From positions 154,682 to 218,681 of the forward strand of contig CH002597.1 in assembly GCA_000149265.1 (NCBI GenBank): a DNA stretch of 64,000 nucleotides, read 5' to 3'. Under the pieces are notes generated by a model. That model was not told the DNA's origin. It worked only from the letters and a program-made list of their open reading frames with translations, and did not search any database. The position numbers and the translations under genes are program-made. Position 1 is the first letter of the stretch. Every line of letters starts with the position of its first letter. The stretch is from Ciona savignyi (Eukaryota; Chordata; Ascidiacea; Phlebobranchia; Cionidae). Shown one piece after another: positions 1-11,006 of the stretch.

Positions 1-93
1 GGTAACCCGGGCTTATAGCTAACAAGCTAATGTGATTACCCGTATAATAACGCTCATTGCGTTTTCACGACACTCGAAATAACGCTCGCCCAT

Positions 94-229
94 GGTTAGA
101 CAGTAGCGTAGTTCAGAGCATGCGGTTAGCTTATCTTTAATGCTTCCAGACGTTTTCTAATGGTTAGACAGTAGCGTATAGTTCAGATCATGCGGTTAGC
201 TTATCTTTAATGCTTCCAGACGTTTGCTA
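94..229. repeat. Two-copy tandem repeat, about 68 bp
   Basis: A unit beginning GGTTAGACAGTAGCGTA and ending at CCAGACGTTT is present twice, head to tail, with a few differences. It has no coding character. The 1-363 stretch otherwise holds only this repeat and a SINE fragment. Confidence 0.8.
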
Positions 230-287
230 AACAGTAACTGGATAGAAACCCGACACTAGATAATCATGGAAAAACCACTTAAAACAA

Positions 288-331
288 ATACGATGGGCGC
301 GAGATAACCTGACGATTGTCCGTGTACTAAG
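288..331 (+). mobile_element. Fragment of SINE family B
   Basis: The segment with GATGGGCGCGAG and TGACGATTGTCCGTGT matches the middle-to-3' part of the longer tRNA-derived SINE seen complete near 5.6 kb. Only this part remains. Confidence 0.6.
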
Positions 332-363
332 GCACACCGCTATTTGGGAATAAAAATATCAAC

Positions 364-1330
364 CTATTTTGTACAAACCTTGTTTTTTTGATCGATCATA
401 AATTCGTAACACAGTGAATAACATATCTTGACATCTATCGGTTGATTAACGCAATAATCGGAGCATGGCTCGCACTCTCCCAATGAACCGTAGAAGTAAA
501 ACAAGTCTTTCGATCTACACATTGCATGTTGTTCACTCTTTTCCTGTGGCAATAGATGGAATCGATTCAGTATACAGACATGACTGGAAAAATTTTCAGC
601 ATCATAACATTATTCTGTACAATTGTTATTGGATATTCGTTGAAAGCAACCGTATCCATAGCATCGGGTATTGTATGGCTTATATTTTAACATTAGTGTG
701 TAAATGATAAAAAAAGTACACAAATATTAATGACTGCCGGATTGCTAGGTGTGTGGGTGCCTTTTAATGCCCCGAGGTAACTGTTTATATTTCTAAACAT
801 GAAACGTACTACTTATCAGGTATACGCAAGCAGGGAAAAATTACACATACATGTCACATTGAGCATAAGAACCTGTGCTATGAAAGTTTATGCGACGTAA
901 TGGATAACGAGACTCTTTCATATAAAAAATTTTACATAAAAACTAAGTGACTAGCATCAGCATGGGTTCAAAAATAAAAGTAGACTGGGTAGCACGTAGA
1001 CTATGGACTTCATACAAGCAGGCAACTATAAAGTACACATTTGCTAAAATAAAAGCCATTCAATTCCTTAAAACTAGTATAAATATCGTACCCGCATTGT
1101 TCTTAGAATCTTTTTTTGTTCTGCTGTCCTGACTCCTGCCGCATGCCTAAAAAAACAAATAAAAAATAAATGCTACAACTGTAAGAAATGATATGCTCCA
1201 ATTTCTGGCACCATATAAAATAAATTACTACGAAATAAATTACTTACTCGGTATCAGCTTCTTCACTTCGCCTACTTTCAGCCATGAGCGCAAACAAAAT
1301 TATCGTAGCTAAACATGTCCAGACGGGCAT
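364..1330 (-). CDS. Small receptor-like protein with one BCMA/TACI-type cysteine-rich domain
   Basis: Three minus-strand exons agree in phase: 1330-1248, 1146-1092 and 543-379 (or to a stop at 364). Exon 1 starts MPVWTCLATIILFALMA, a typical signal peptide. Exon 3 holds six cysteines at about residues 55, 70, 73, 77, 87 and 91, spaced C-x14-C-x2-C-x3-C-x9-C-x3-C, with an aromatic FYFYG stretch after the first. Known family: this is close to the single module of BCMA and TACI in the TNF-receptor superfamily, which bind TNF-like ligands at the cell surface. No membrane segment is seen. Exon 3 ends either at a stop (about 105 aa, secreted) or at a good donor (AAG|GTTTGT) leading to exons beyond the left edge. 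The exon 2 donor GTACGA is weak. The signal peptide and cysteine pattern are seen; the receptor role is inferred. Confidence 0.62.
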
Positions 1331-2477
1331 TCTTACACTAACCATTCTGAGTCTAATACAATAATCTCTAGAACTTCTAATAACAAAGCGATAAAATACC
1401 AAATATGTTGTTGTTCAGTCGTGGCCTCTTATGCGGACATACCAAAATGTGTAACGAGTAAAATAAGCGTGTTACTCTTTCATTCGGTATTTGTGTCATG
1501 TCCCAGGGAAACCCCCAGGGAATATGCGTATTGCGCAAGTTGACATTTACTTAGTTACGTAGGTAATGTGTACCTGGTTCGGCAAAGTAATCAAACCAGC
1601 AAAGAAACCCTGAATTGGTATTTAACATTATACTAGATCTCGACTTTTTAACTTAGGAAGTGATTTAACTGAGCCAACAAAACTGTAGTATGATGCAATA
1701 TTTGTCAGTTAGAAACATGCTGAAAATTTACTGAACTGAAATCAAACGTACGTGTAAGACTAAAAAGCGGACATATGTATTTGTATTTAATCGTTACAAT
1801 AATTAATGTACAATACGTAACGTACTAAAATATCCACTTTCTTCATTGTAAATTTAGAAATTACGTCATTTAATCAAGGGGTAAATAATCACCTTTCAAG
1901 TGAACACGCAAAACCATAGATCCTAAGGCCGTGGACTCAAGCAAGGGGTATATTTTAATCAGTATAAATCTGCACTAATAAATTATTACAAAATAATTAT
2001 AAACTGATATACTTGTTGTGGTCCTTGCGCTTTGGTTTTTCTATTTCAGATACCAGTAAGTTTCTTCTTATCAAGGTGAAGATCAATGACCAACAGAACA
2101 ACATGAAGAATTGAAATATATTTTAAGAATTGTGTTTTACTAAGTAAATGGGACAGATTTTGTCAATTGATATTGCGTTTTCTTTTTCTCCAGCCGGTAT
2201 TCATGTAATAGATTTTATTGCTAATTAAAAACAAATGCGGTTACGCCTATACCTACACATACATAAAATTATTTATTTGGATAATAGACGTATTATAAGT
2301 AGGCCTACTGTTGTTTTTTCCATCCTTCTTTTGTTTCTCATGTTACATACAAAGGGTTTGTTACATGTTTTCACCATGAAAAAAAACGAACTAAACTGAA
2401 ATCAAATGTACGGTGTGAGAATAAACAAATCAATATTTTGACAGTATTTATACCAACCTTTATGTTAATGGTCGTAA
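1331..2477. other. Intergenic, no gene seen
   Basis: AT-rich sequence upstream of the receptor-like gene. Short stretches near 1735-1765 and 2390-2420 resemble each other, consistent with a local duplication that also produced the decayed domain exon at 2.5 kb. I see no exon with supported splice sites. Confidence 0.5.
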
Positions 2478-2606
2478 ATGCGCAACAAGATTAATAACAT
2501 ATCTTGGCATCAATCGGTTGGTTGTTGCAATGATGGGAGAACGGCACGCATTGTCCCAGCACACAGTAGAACGAATAAAAGTGCCTTTCTCGACACACTG
2601 CATGTT
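2478..2606 (-). pseudogene. Decayed copy of the BCMA-like domain exon
   Basis: Read on the minus strand, this stretch aligns residue by residue with the cysteine-rich exon at 543-379: both contain QHA-C-R, an aromatic run, LG-C-P, an HC or YC pair and NQPID-KICY. One conserved cysteine is replaced by phenylalanine, and a TAA stop at 2493-2491 falls where the intact copy has serine between the last two cysteines. No matching signal-peptide exon was found upstream. It is best read as a broken exon from a partial tandem duplication. Confidence 0.7.
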
Positions 2607-3156
2607 GTATGTTCTTCATGTAAGAAATTTGTAATATTATTACAGTCGTTTAAAACTCCACTAGTGTTGCAATTACGTGTATGACATAATCGCTAGGTTA
2701 TCATTCGTCTTTGTGTTAACCTTTGGATTAAACTAAAACAGCAGAAACACATTAACAACACGCTGAAATAGCCCCGGTTACCCTTTGTTGTGCCATGAAA
2801 ATTTGACTATTGCATGGGTTATAGTATAACCGTTATACTTTTCCTGCGTAGTCCCATACAAGAATTTAAACCTGAATGGCTTGACTATGGTTGGTCTGCA
2901 TCATCCTGAAAACAACACGCGTTTTCTCATTACGACATCCAACGTATATGCGCGGAACGCGAAATCAGTCATGCGTTGAACCAAAACAAAAATGTAGGTC
3001 AGTCTCTGGGGAATTTTTGCGTGGGTGCATTTTTTAAGGATTTCATTGTAGTGGGAGCTGGTCACCTATATATATATTTACACTGGAAAGATTACCTAAC
3101 TATACACCTGCACTTGGCTAGCCTACAGCAGGTGAATTACTTACTTGGTTGACACG
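2607..3156. other. Intergenic region upstream of the caspase
   Basis: No exon is seen. A TATATATATATTTA run at 3067-3080, about 80 bp before the caspase start codon, could serve as a TATA-like element, but AT runs are common here and this is only a possibility. Confidence 0.35.
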
Positions 3157-3924
3157 ATGTCATTATTCACAGGAATCAGAGAAAACTTCGGCAAAGGTAA
3201 GCAAATTGTGCGCCTGCTTTAATTGTTGTGGTAATTTTTTGCGCAAAGTTTGTATTAAAATTCGTTATTTATTTATCTCGGTGTTTAGTGACCAGCTGTT
3301 TTATTAACGTTGCAATAGTGTTTTATGATTAATTGTTTTTTTACATTTTTGCGGTTGAGCTTTTCGGAACAAACTTACTTATTTTTATTTTCTTTCTTTA
3401 CTTCTTTCCACGTTCTTTAAACTTTAAAACGGAATTTGACTTTTTCAGTTCTAATAAAAAAAAAGAATATCGGCAACAAAATGCATGAAAACGGTCGTTG
3501 TGCTATAACAAGAATAAAATTGAGGCTTAAACAATCATATAATAGATATGTGGAAAACTTAAGGTAAATCTCGTCAGCAAAACTCCCGCCAGACCCTATA
3601 TTATAGAAAGACGCCTCTATTTTTGGCATTTTTATGTCCAACTCTATTTATTATGCTTCGAGGCTTCGTCTTTCCAACTTTTTTGCACTATATGTTTATT
3701 TCTTTTTATTCATTTTGGGGTTGTTGGAAAAAGGCCAATCGCATTTAAGGTATTTATAAACTATAAAATTGCGTTTGTTTTTGTTAAGGTCGTAACAAAC
3801 ATGCCCCTCGACTACAAAAACCTTCCGAAACATGGTCAAGTGGAATGAATGAGGTGACTATTTGAAAAAATAAATTTACGACTTTTCTCAGTAAAACTTA
3901 TAAAGATATATATATATATAGGCC

Positions 3925-3958
<34 letters not shown>

Positions 3959-6900
3959 ATAGAATGTCCTTCTAGTTTCATTACGCACTAACCCACAAAG
4001 GCCGTTAAAGGCCAGAGGAAGCCAATAACTATGTAGACATCATATGGCCAAAACTTGACAGAACAATTAATTAAGATGAATCAAGTTAAAATCTCTTACA
4101 TGTCCATAAAGAACTGAAGTCCGCACGAAGATGTTGGTATTTTTGTGAATCGGACTAAGATTGTAAAAATCTTTTAAATTTTATAACCTTTTGCAGGGTC
4201 TCAGGAATATGAACCGTAAGTTTTTGGAAAAGTAAAAAAAGAAAATACATGTTTGTTTATATATTTTAGTATTTATCTTACGAAAGCTCGAATATGTTGC
4301 TGGACGTGTGAGCACTTTTAGTGGTAAATGTACTTTCGATATGCGCTACTTTCTTTGTATATGTTACCGCAATTTCCGGTTTTATTCCAAAAAATGACGT
4401 TAAACATGCATCACACTTCAATCCCACTAATCGTATGTACAAGGCCACCCAGTGGTAAAATTTTCATTTCAGGGTAGAGCACACTTGGCAATACAGAACA
4501 TTTTCAGAAGCAATGACATCCGTAAGTGTGAATACGCCGTATATATAGGCCAGGGGCGTATTACTAGATAACATGCCACATATGGTTTGTCAGTAAGATG
4601 ATATTATTACGCCGACATTCAATATGGGCGTGATTGTCTACACAGGGTAGCGCAACAGAGATGGTTTGGCAGTACCCTATAAATCCGCATGTGACAGCGC
4701 GCAGTTTCATTACATTACCTGGCGACTGCTGAAGCAGGGTAGTAGTTTGCCGGTTACTAGCATAATATACACATTAATAAAAACAAGCCTCACCAACTAT
4801 TTTATATAGGCAATCTAATTTTTAAATGAGACAGAAAAAATCATTATGGTCGACTACGGGTACTTTTCCTGAAACAACTTTTAAATACGGTAAAAACGTT
4901 ATAGCGCATTATACTTGCTACTAAAGTGCAAACGAAGTAACTTGCCACTTCGCGCGTGACAGCGTTTTTGCGTTTTCCATGCAAGGGTGACAAAAATTAG
5001 TAACCTTTTTTATCAATTAATAAATCATTACTATCACATTATAATCAATCATTCAATACATTTAGGAATTGAAAGCCGCGGCATCAAGAATTGGTAAGAT
5101 GGAAATAAAATGTGTTTTTGATATTTATTCAAGAGTTTTTGCTGCATTTTATTCAAGAATTATATTATTTTATATATAAGCCTATGAATCGTTTTATATT
5201 TTAGTACTTTTATAAACGTACCGGTATATTTTTTATGATTTCAATAAGATAAATCAATACGTTTTATATTACAGGTACTACATTTCTCAGGTAGGCTGGG
5301 TTCGTAACCACTAAAAATGAATTAATTTAATCAACAATATATCCCTTTTGTTTAATAATTTTTGAAATTATTATAACGTACGGTTTATGTGTAGTGGTGC
5401 AATTGAAGGAATAAAAGGTCTCGTTGATTCCACTCCGTTTGATACAAATGAAATCACTGATCGTAAATACGATAAAAGGAACATTGTGTAAGTGCAATTA
5501 ATCAATATTTATCTCGCTTTTAAGAATATTACTTGGCTCATTTGAACGCTATGGTAAAGTGTCTTTTTGTTCTATTAAAATATATTGAGGATATGTCCGG
5601 CCCGTTGCCGTTGGTCTAGCGGTTAAGTGCGTCGCCTTTCAATCGAAAGGTTGCAGGTGCGAAACTGGTCGCTAGATAGTCGGTTGTGTCCTTGGGCAAG
5701 GCATTTTACGGACATTGCCTGAACCTAGCGGATTTATGGGTTCTACCAAATTGAAGTAACGTGTCTATCATATATACAACACACTGCAATAGCTCCGGTA
5801 ACCAGACGATGGGCGCGAGGTGATCTGACGATTGTTGACCCCAGCTTGTTTTTTTCCATTTACTGGATTAAACATAAATATACTATCCTATTCTATGTCA
5901 CGGGGCAAGGCTTTTCAAGAGGCACTAGTAAATGCCAACCTGGGTTGCAAAACCCACATTGTCGGCAAATGGCAATACTTTTAGAATTGTTGTTTTAATC
6001 CTGTGGTAAGATTTGTGTGGGGTGTTATATCACTGGCACTCGACAAAATGCAACATGTAAAAGCAGGTTTTGAACAACCCATATAATAAACCGGCAATTC
6101 ACGACTATCGTTTATTACAGGGCCAAGTTTTAAACCTGTGATAAAACAGCCACCCTGGCCGTTGTTTATATAGAGTTAGTACTTAAAACATTTGACAACA
6201 TGTGTTTAAAAATCCTAGTTATAACTCCCTATGTTGTTATACACACAGAGGAAATTTTAGGCTTGCCAATTGCAACTCCGCTATTGCATTTGTGTATATA
6301 TTATGTGCTTTATATAACCAGGACCTCGGAAATTGATGCAATATGCTTATATACTGATGACGAACCTGGACTTACAATGTCAGAGAAGATTATTAAAGGA
6401 CCGATAGCACCCTTTGTATATGCGATGGACAAACCCAACCGTGGGAAGTTTGTCATCATAAATCCATTCGTAAGTTCCATATTCTGTCACCAGAAGGTCA
6501 ACCTGCATTGTTTAAGCACCATGTTAGCTGATAGGAATTACGTCTTCCAATACAATGACAAAACGTAAATCCCTTTCAGCAAATACGCTGCACACTAAAT
6601 TTACTTTCAGTGGGTGAGCATGTAAGCTGTATGAAAAAAATTGTTCGATTACGATATGATATTTACGTTGTAGATAAACACCTAAAAATAATTTAAATCG
6701 GTAGCCCAATGAGTTTTAACACAAACCTAATTTTTCTAAAAGAAAATTTCATAGAGGCCCAATAATATTTAAAATAACAACCGTCTGCCACTTATAGATG
6801 GGTAACTCGTGAACCAATTAGTTTCTGCATGCAAAGACAAACAATATACACCATGTATAAATGTGATGAAAACAATGTGTGGTTTGGTAGCTATTTTAAT

Positions 6901-9197
6901 GTTCCACATACGATTGAGACTTCTTTACGGTTTCCATCAAACCCATTTTATACTAAAATCTAAGGTTGATGGCATTTCGTATAGGTACACAACTGTTGGT
7001 AACCAACTGCTTACCGCCTAACTATACCATTCGGCTGGGTGCTTTAACCGACTGTAACCGGCCGGACAATTATAATCACAGGGTACCGATAGACGCGGTA
7101 GTACCGTCGACGTTAAAAGGATGAAGATGGTTGCAAGCATACTCGGATTTCACGATAACAGTGTAACCGAGATTTCCAATGTGAATAGGACTCGGCTGTT
7201 AAAAGAGTTAGTAGCTTGTAAGTCAGACGCAAAATGTGTTTTCTAACCAGGTAGTCTGGAGATAATTATCATCGCGTTATAACTACTGTTGTTGTCCTGC
7301 ATGCTACAATCATGGTAACCGATATCTATCCTCCTAATTCCTACCGAAGATATTGACCTAATTTCCTATTAAAGCTATTGACTGGTGTTGAAAAGTGTGA
7401 AGTTCGTCGGGTGGCTCTACATTATCCTTAAAGTTTCTTTGGTAGAAAGTATTTTCCAATATGATGTTCTCTTACTACTTACGTGAACAATCTATATATA
7501 TTGCCATGCACATAATTACGATATGTTAAGCACTGTGGCCCTTCCTCTGTAAACGCAATTAGAAATCACTTTTAACTATCAAAGCAACAATTAATTGCTG
7601 ACTCAGAAATGATAAACATATTTCATATATTTCGAATTTGTGTTATATTGGTTTTATTATAACAAACCGCGTCAAATATATTTTTACACAAGTGACGAAC
7701 GAAAACCATTCCCACAACGATTGCTTTATGTGCGTAATTATGTCTCATGGAAAAGATGGAGACATAATCAGCACGGAAACGGATGAAATTGGTCTTAATG
7801 ATATTATTGGATTATTTGTTGACTGCAAGAGTCTTATTGGCAAACCGAAGCTTTTTTTCGTTCAGGTAAAAGCACTTTGTAAATATTTGTAATTAGTAAA
7901 TCCTGGTTTCGAAACCAACTTAGTAGCCTTGGATTTGAAACCAATTCCAATATTTTGAACAAAATGTTTTCATGCATTTTAGAAAACCCCTACTGAATGT
8001 GTTCCAAGTCCTACTTATTTTTCAATATTTGCCCGATTATAAACATTTACCTATTATCCATAGGCTTGCAGGGGACTTTTAGCAACTCAACCAGTGAAAA
8101 GTTCGATTGAAGAAACAGGTGGATTTATAGATGCAGAATGTTCTTCGAAGATTGCATCAGCAATTCCGGCCGAAGCCGATTGCTTTATAGGCCACTCAAC
8201 ATTGCCAGGTAAAGCAAGCTATCTTAATGATGTTTCTAATATGAGTTCCTCCATATTCTTTTTATGCTTATTCTCTGGAATATTTTCTTTAGTAATTGAG
8301 TTATAGGATTCAACATAAAAATATATCAACAGGTTGCTTTTGCAGCTATGATCCGATATAAATATTTTGTTTAGATTGTTTTAAGCGTTACTGGTTAGAT
8401 CCAGTAGAAATATGAAAACAAAGTCATAAATAATTTTAAACCTGGAGCTTGGTGGATGATATCCTAATCAATTGAGTCATTGGGCAAGGAACTTTATGGT
8501 CATTGCCTGAACCCAGCGGATTAATGGGTTCTACCAAACACTGCAATAGGTAACCCGACGGTGGGCGCGAGGTGATCTGAGGATTGCCCGTATGTTATCC
8601 CTTTTGGTTTTACCATGCACGGGGAAAAACATGAATATCCTATCCTATCCAAGCAACTTCTAAAATTTAAGCTCATTGCAGGTCACGTATCCAACAGAGA
8701 TGGAAGAGGAAGCGTTTATATTGATGCTTTATACGAAGCCTTTGCTTTCTCAAGGAAAAACCCCGAATTAGGACTCTTGCAGGTTTGGGGGTAGTTTTCT
8801 GGTAGTTGCGGTATAACAAAATAAAAAAAATGATGCATCTTCATGAAAGCTTTTTTACTACGTCTTCTAATTAAAATTTTTAATTTAGACTCTTTAGAAT
8901 GGCCAGCCAGAAACTTAATAATGCATATTTTTATCTTGAAAAAAGGAAAATAAAGTAAACTAATTCGATTTTATTTGTCTTTATAAATTTTACGTTTGAA
9001 TTTTAAATCAAAATTTGAGTTTAATTCCTTTCCAACATTAGATTGTGACAATGGTAAACCACGTGGTGGCGACAAAGTACGAGTCTGGATTGGTGAAGAA
9101 CCCACACAACGATGACCCGTGCAAGTACAACCACAAGAAGCAAATGCCTTCCTTCGTATCCAGACTCAGAGGAGAGATTTATTTTTCAAAACAATAG
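3157..9197 (+). CDS. Caspase (cysteine protease), 12 exons
   Basis: Exons with matching phases: 3157-3196, 4197-4215, 4473-4521, 5066-5093, 5275-5290, 5395-5487, 6322-6469, 7082-7217, 7693-7865, 8064-8208, 8682-8782, 9042-9197. They join to 367 codons plus stop. The large subunit has RGKFVIIN near residue 125, GTD at 132, the catalytic histidine in MSHGKDG (H195) and the active-site pentapeptide QACRG (C236), split by an intron. The small subunit has AEADCFIGHSTLPG and then VSNR, whose arginine (R288) would bind the P1 aspartate. Family knowledge: caspases cut after Asp in apoptosis or inflammation. The roughly 120-residue N-terminus shows no CARD or DED that I can recognise. Two oddities: the SWR tryptophan of the substrate pocket is Asn, and the loop between VIIN and GTD is very short, so a small exon between 6.47 and 7.08 kb may have been missed. 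Confidence 0.88.
3908..3953. repeat. AT dinucleotide microsatellite
   Basis: A run of TA repeats, interrupted by AGGCCT, in caspase intron 1. Confidence 0.9.
5597..5898 (+). mobile_element. SINE family B, near full length (caspase intron)
   Basis: Starts with a tRNA-like head (GTTGGTCTAGCGGTTAAG is an A-box-like stretch; GGTTGCAGGTGCGAA is a B-box-like one), then a body with GGGCGCGAGGTGATCTGACG and a tail ending near TATCCTATTC. The same sequence recurs on both strands through the window, so it is dispersed. It resembles the composite tRNA-type SINEs reported for Ciona; the name Cics-1 may apply, but I could not check. Confidence 0.85.
8473..8656 (+). mobile_element. SINE family B, 5'-truncated (caspase intron)
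   Basis: Carries the body (AACCCAGCGGATTAATGGG, GGGCGCGAGGTGATCTGA) and the TATCCTATCC tail, but lacks the tRNA-like head. It lies between the exons ending at 8208 and starting at 8682. Confidence 0.75.
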
Positions 9198-9855
9198 TTT
9201 AAACTCGGATATCTGACTCGTCATATGTAACTGCCAACCGGGTTTAAATTTAAACTACCGAAATATTTGGTCATTCTAAAGTTTGTTTAACTCCGTCTAT
9301 ACCCACGTGACGACTACATTGACTTTATTCGATGGGATAAATCGTATTCAACAACAACAATAAATTATCCCGCATTAATATATTGACTAGAAAACCGTGT
9401 TGTAACACCACTTGTACTTTCCCAGCCCCTAGTACATGAGCATTCTATATTTTATGTTAAATTTAACACACATTGATATATTTCGTGTTTTTTTTTCTTT
9501 AAAAGTGAACATATGCTCGTTTAATATTAACATTTATATATTAAACCGATGAACCAGGAATACACACATACTTTGTAAAATATGTTTCAAATTTTCAATG
9601 TATAAGCATTTTAATCATAATTGTACTTTCATTGGTATTTTTTGCCTCAACAAAAATTGAAACACTTTTTATTGTGTTTATAATTACTAACGTGTTGCTA
9701 GTTATTAATAAACTCCCTGTAAACAGAGTCCATTTTCTATAACATATTTACCTTTAGTTATATTTGCCCATTTTGCCGTTCCCACCTCTAAAAAAAACAC
9801 GCGGTGGAATTAAAAATGTAAGTAAAAAAGTAAAACGAAAGTCGGTTATAAGGGG
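9198..9855. other. Caspase 3' region and intergenic
   Basis: AT-rich. An AATAAA at 9707-9712 is a candidate polyadenylation signal for the caspase, about 510 bp after its stop. No other feature is seen up to the SINE at 9856. Confidence 0.4.
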
Positions 9856-9973
9856 TCGGTCGTGTGGCCAAATGGTTAACGCGACCGATACATATACCGA
9901 CTCTTATACAAAAAACGGTCCTAGTTACGATCCCATCATGGGTTCGAAACTTAGCTCGGTAAAAAAAAGAAAA
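9856..9973 (+). mobile_element. SINE family A (tRNA-like), with target-site duplication
   Basis: About 110 bp with an A-box-like GTGTGGCCAAATGGTTAACG, a B-box-like GGGTTCGAAAC and a CGGTAAAAAAA tail. It is flanked by an 18-bp direct repeat, AAAGTCG(G/C)TTATAAGGGG, at 9838-9855 and 9974-9991, with one mismatch. That is the mark of LINE-driven insertion. Confidence 0.9.
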
Positions 9974-10042
9974 AAAGTCGCTTATAAGGGGGGCAAGATT
10001 TTAAAGTGTCAATAAAATATCAAAATAAATGTTCCAGGCTGT

Positions 10043-10156
10043 ACGGTCGTGTTGCCGTATTTTAACGCGCCCGATACATGTATTAACTTTATCCAAAATC
10101 GGCCTGAGCGAAGCGCCCGTCAACGGTTCAAATCTTGGCCCACTAATAGAAAAAAA
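10043..10156 (+). mobile_element. SINE family A, diverged copy
   Basis: Shares CGGTCGTGTTGCCG, a CCGATACATGTA stretch, ACGGTTCAAATC in the B-box position and a poly-A tail with the better copy just upstream. The rest is diverged. Confidence 0.7.
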
Positions 10157-11006
10157 TGGACGTGTCGGCGAATTTAAGTTCAAACCATGGATTTCAAAAA
10201 GCCTCTATTTCGCGACTGTGGCTTTATCCGCAAGATTGAAATCGGCACCTGGGCACCTTATACCTCCACTTCGTATTCAACAATTTCTCGGTTTAATTAA
10301 GTTTGACGTTCACTGTCAACTCTTCGTGACCTCTTGTTTGTGAATAACAGATTCTCGTTTCGTCTGACTGTTTTTTAACAGAGCAGCGATTACAAAAATG
10401 ATTTTTTGTTTACGTGATAGTAAGCATATTTGCAAGGACGCAATTAAAAATATCTGTCACCAATTCCTCAAAACGAAGCAAAAATAATTGTTTCCAAACG
10501 CTATCGTTTGTATCACAGTCGTGTTTATACTTAACCGTGTAATTCGACCTCAAAGCAGTTTAATTGCGCAAATAAAAGAGTGCGAGAACGAAGCAAAATT
10601 CGGCCAAGCCCACGCCGGATCATCCACGCCCAATAAGTATAGACTCCTTACTGATAATAAGCAGTTCTATTTTGGCGTGATTGCTCGTCGGATCACGATA
10701 TTAGGCTTGTACTGAGTGCCTTAAAAAGTTTCTTTACGGCTACGGTTTTATGAGAAAACGTATTGTTGATGCAGAAATAAATAAGTTCACTCGCCATATA
10801 TAAAGGTGATGCACAATTTCACACGAGAAATTTTTAAAAAAATTTGAGTTAGCATTGGTGTCCATTTCGGTGCAATTAGCAAGATAACTCTAATGTAAAA
10901 AGTAAAATAAAAAAAATAAATGAGTGAGGACTTGAAAACTTATAATATAAATTCGTTATTATACAGCCATTGTGTTGCTTAACTTGACAAAACCTAACTT
11001 GACAAG
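10157..11006. other. Intergenic, no gene seen
   Basis: Open frames here (for example 10029-10343 and 10488-10715) have no recognisable domains or splice support. The last few hundred bases probably contain the distal promoter and 5' UTR of the CAP-Gly gene. Confidence 0.4.

Noticed and set aside
6524..6709. Candidate caspase exon around 6533-6564 (NYVFQYNDKT)
   Set aside because: Its frame does not fit between the exons ending at 6469 and starting at 7082 without a stop codon, and the residues do not match the family.
6809..7021. Open frame of 70 codons in the caspase intron
   Set aside because: No caspase-like residues and no fitting splice phases.
9856..9973. Possible tRNA gene (A-box and B-box stretches)
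   Set aside because: Repeated at many sites with A-rich tails and target-site duplications, and the body does not fold into a regular tRNA cloverleaf by eye; it is a tRNA-derived SINE.
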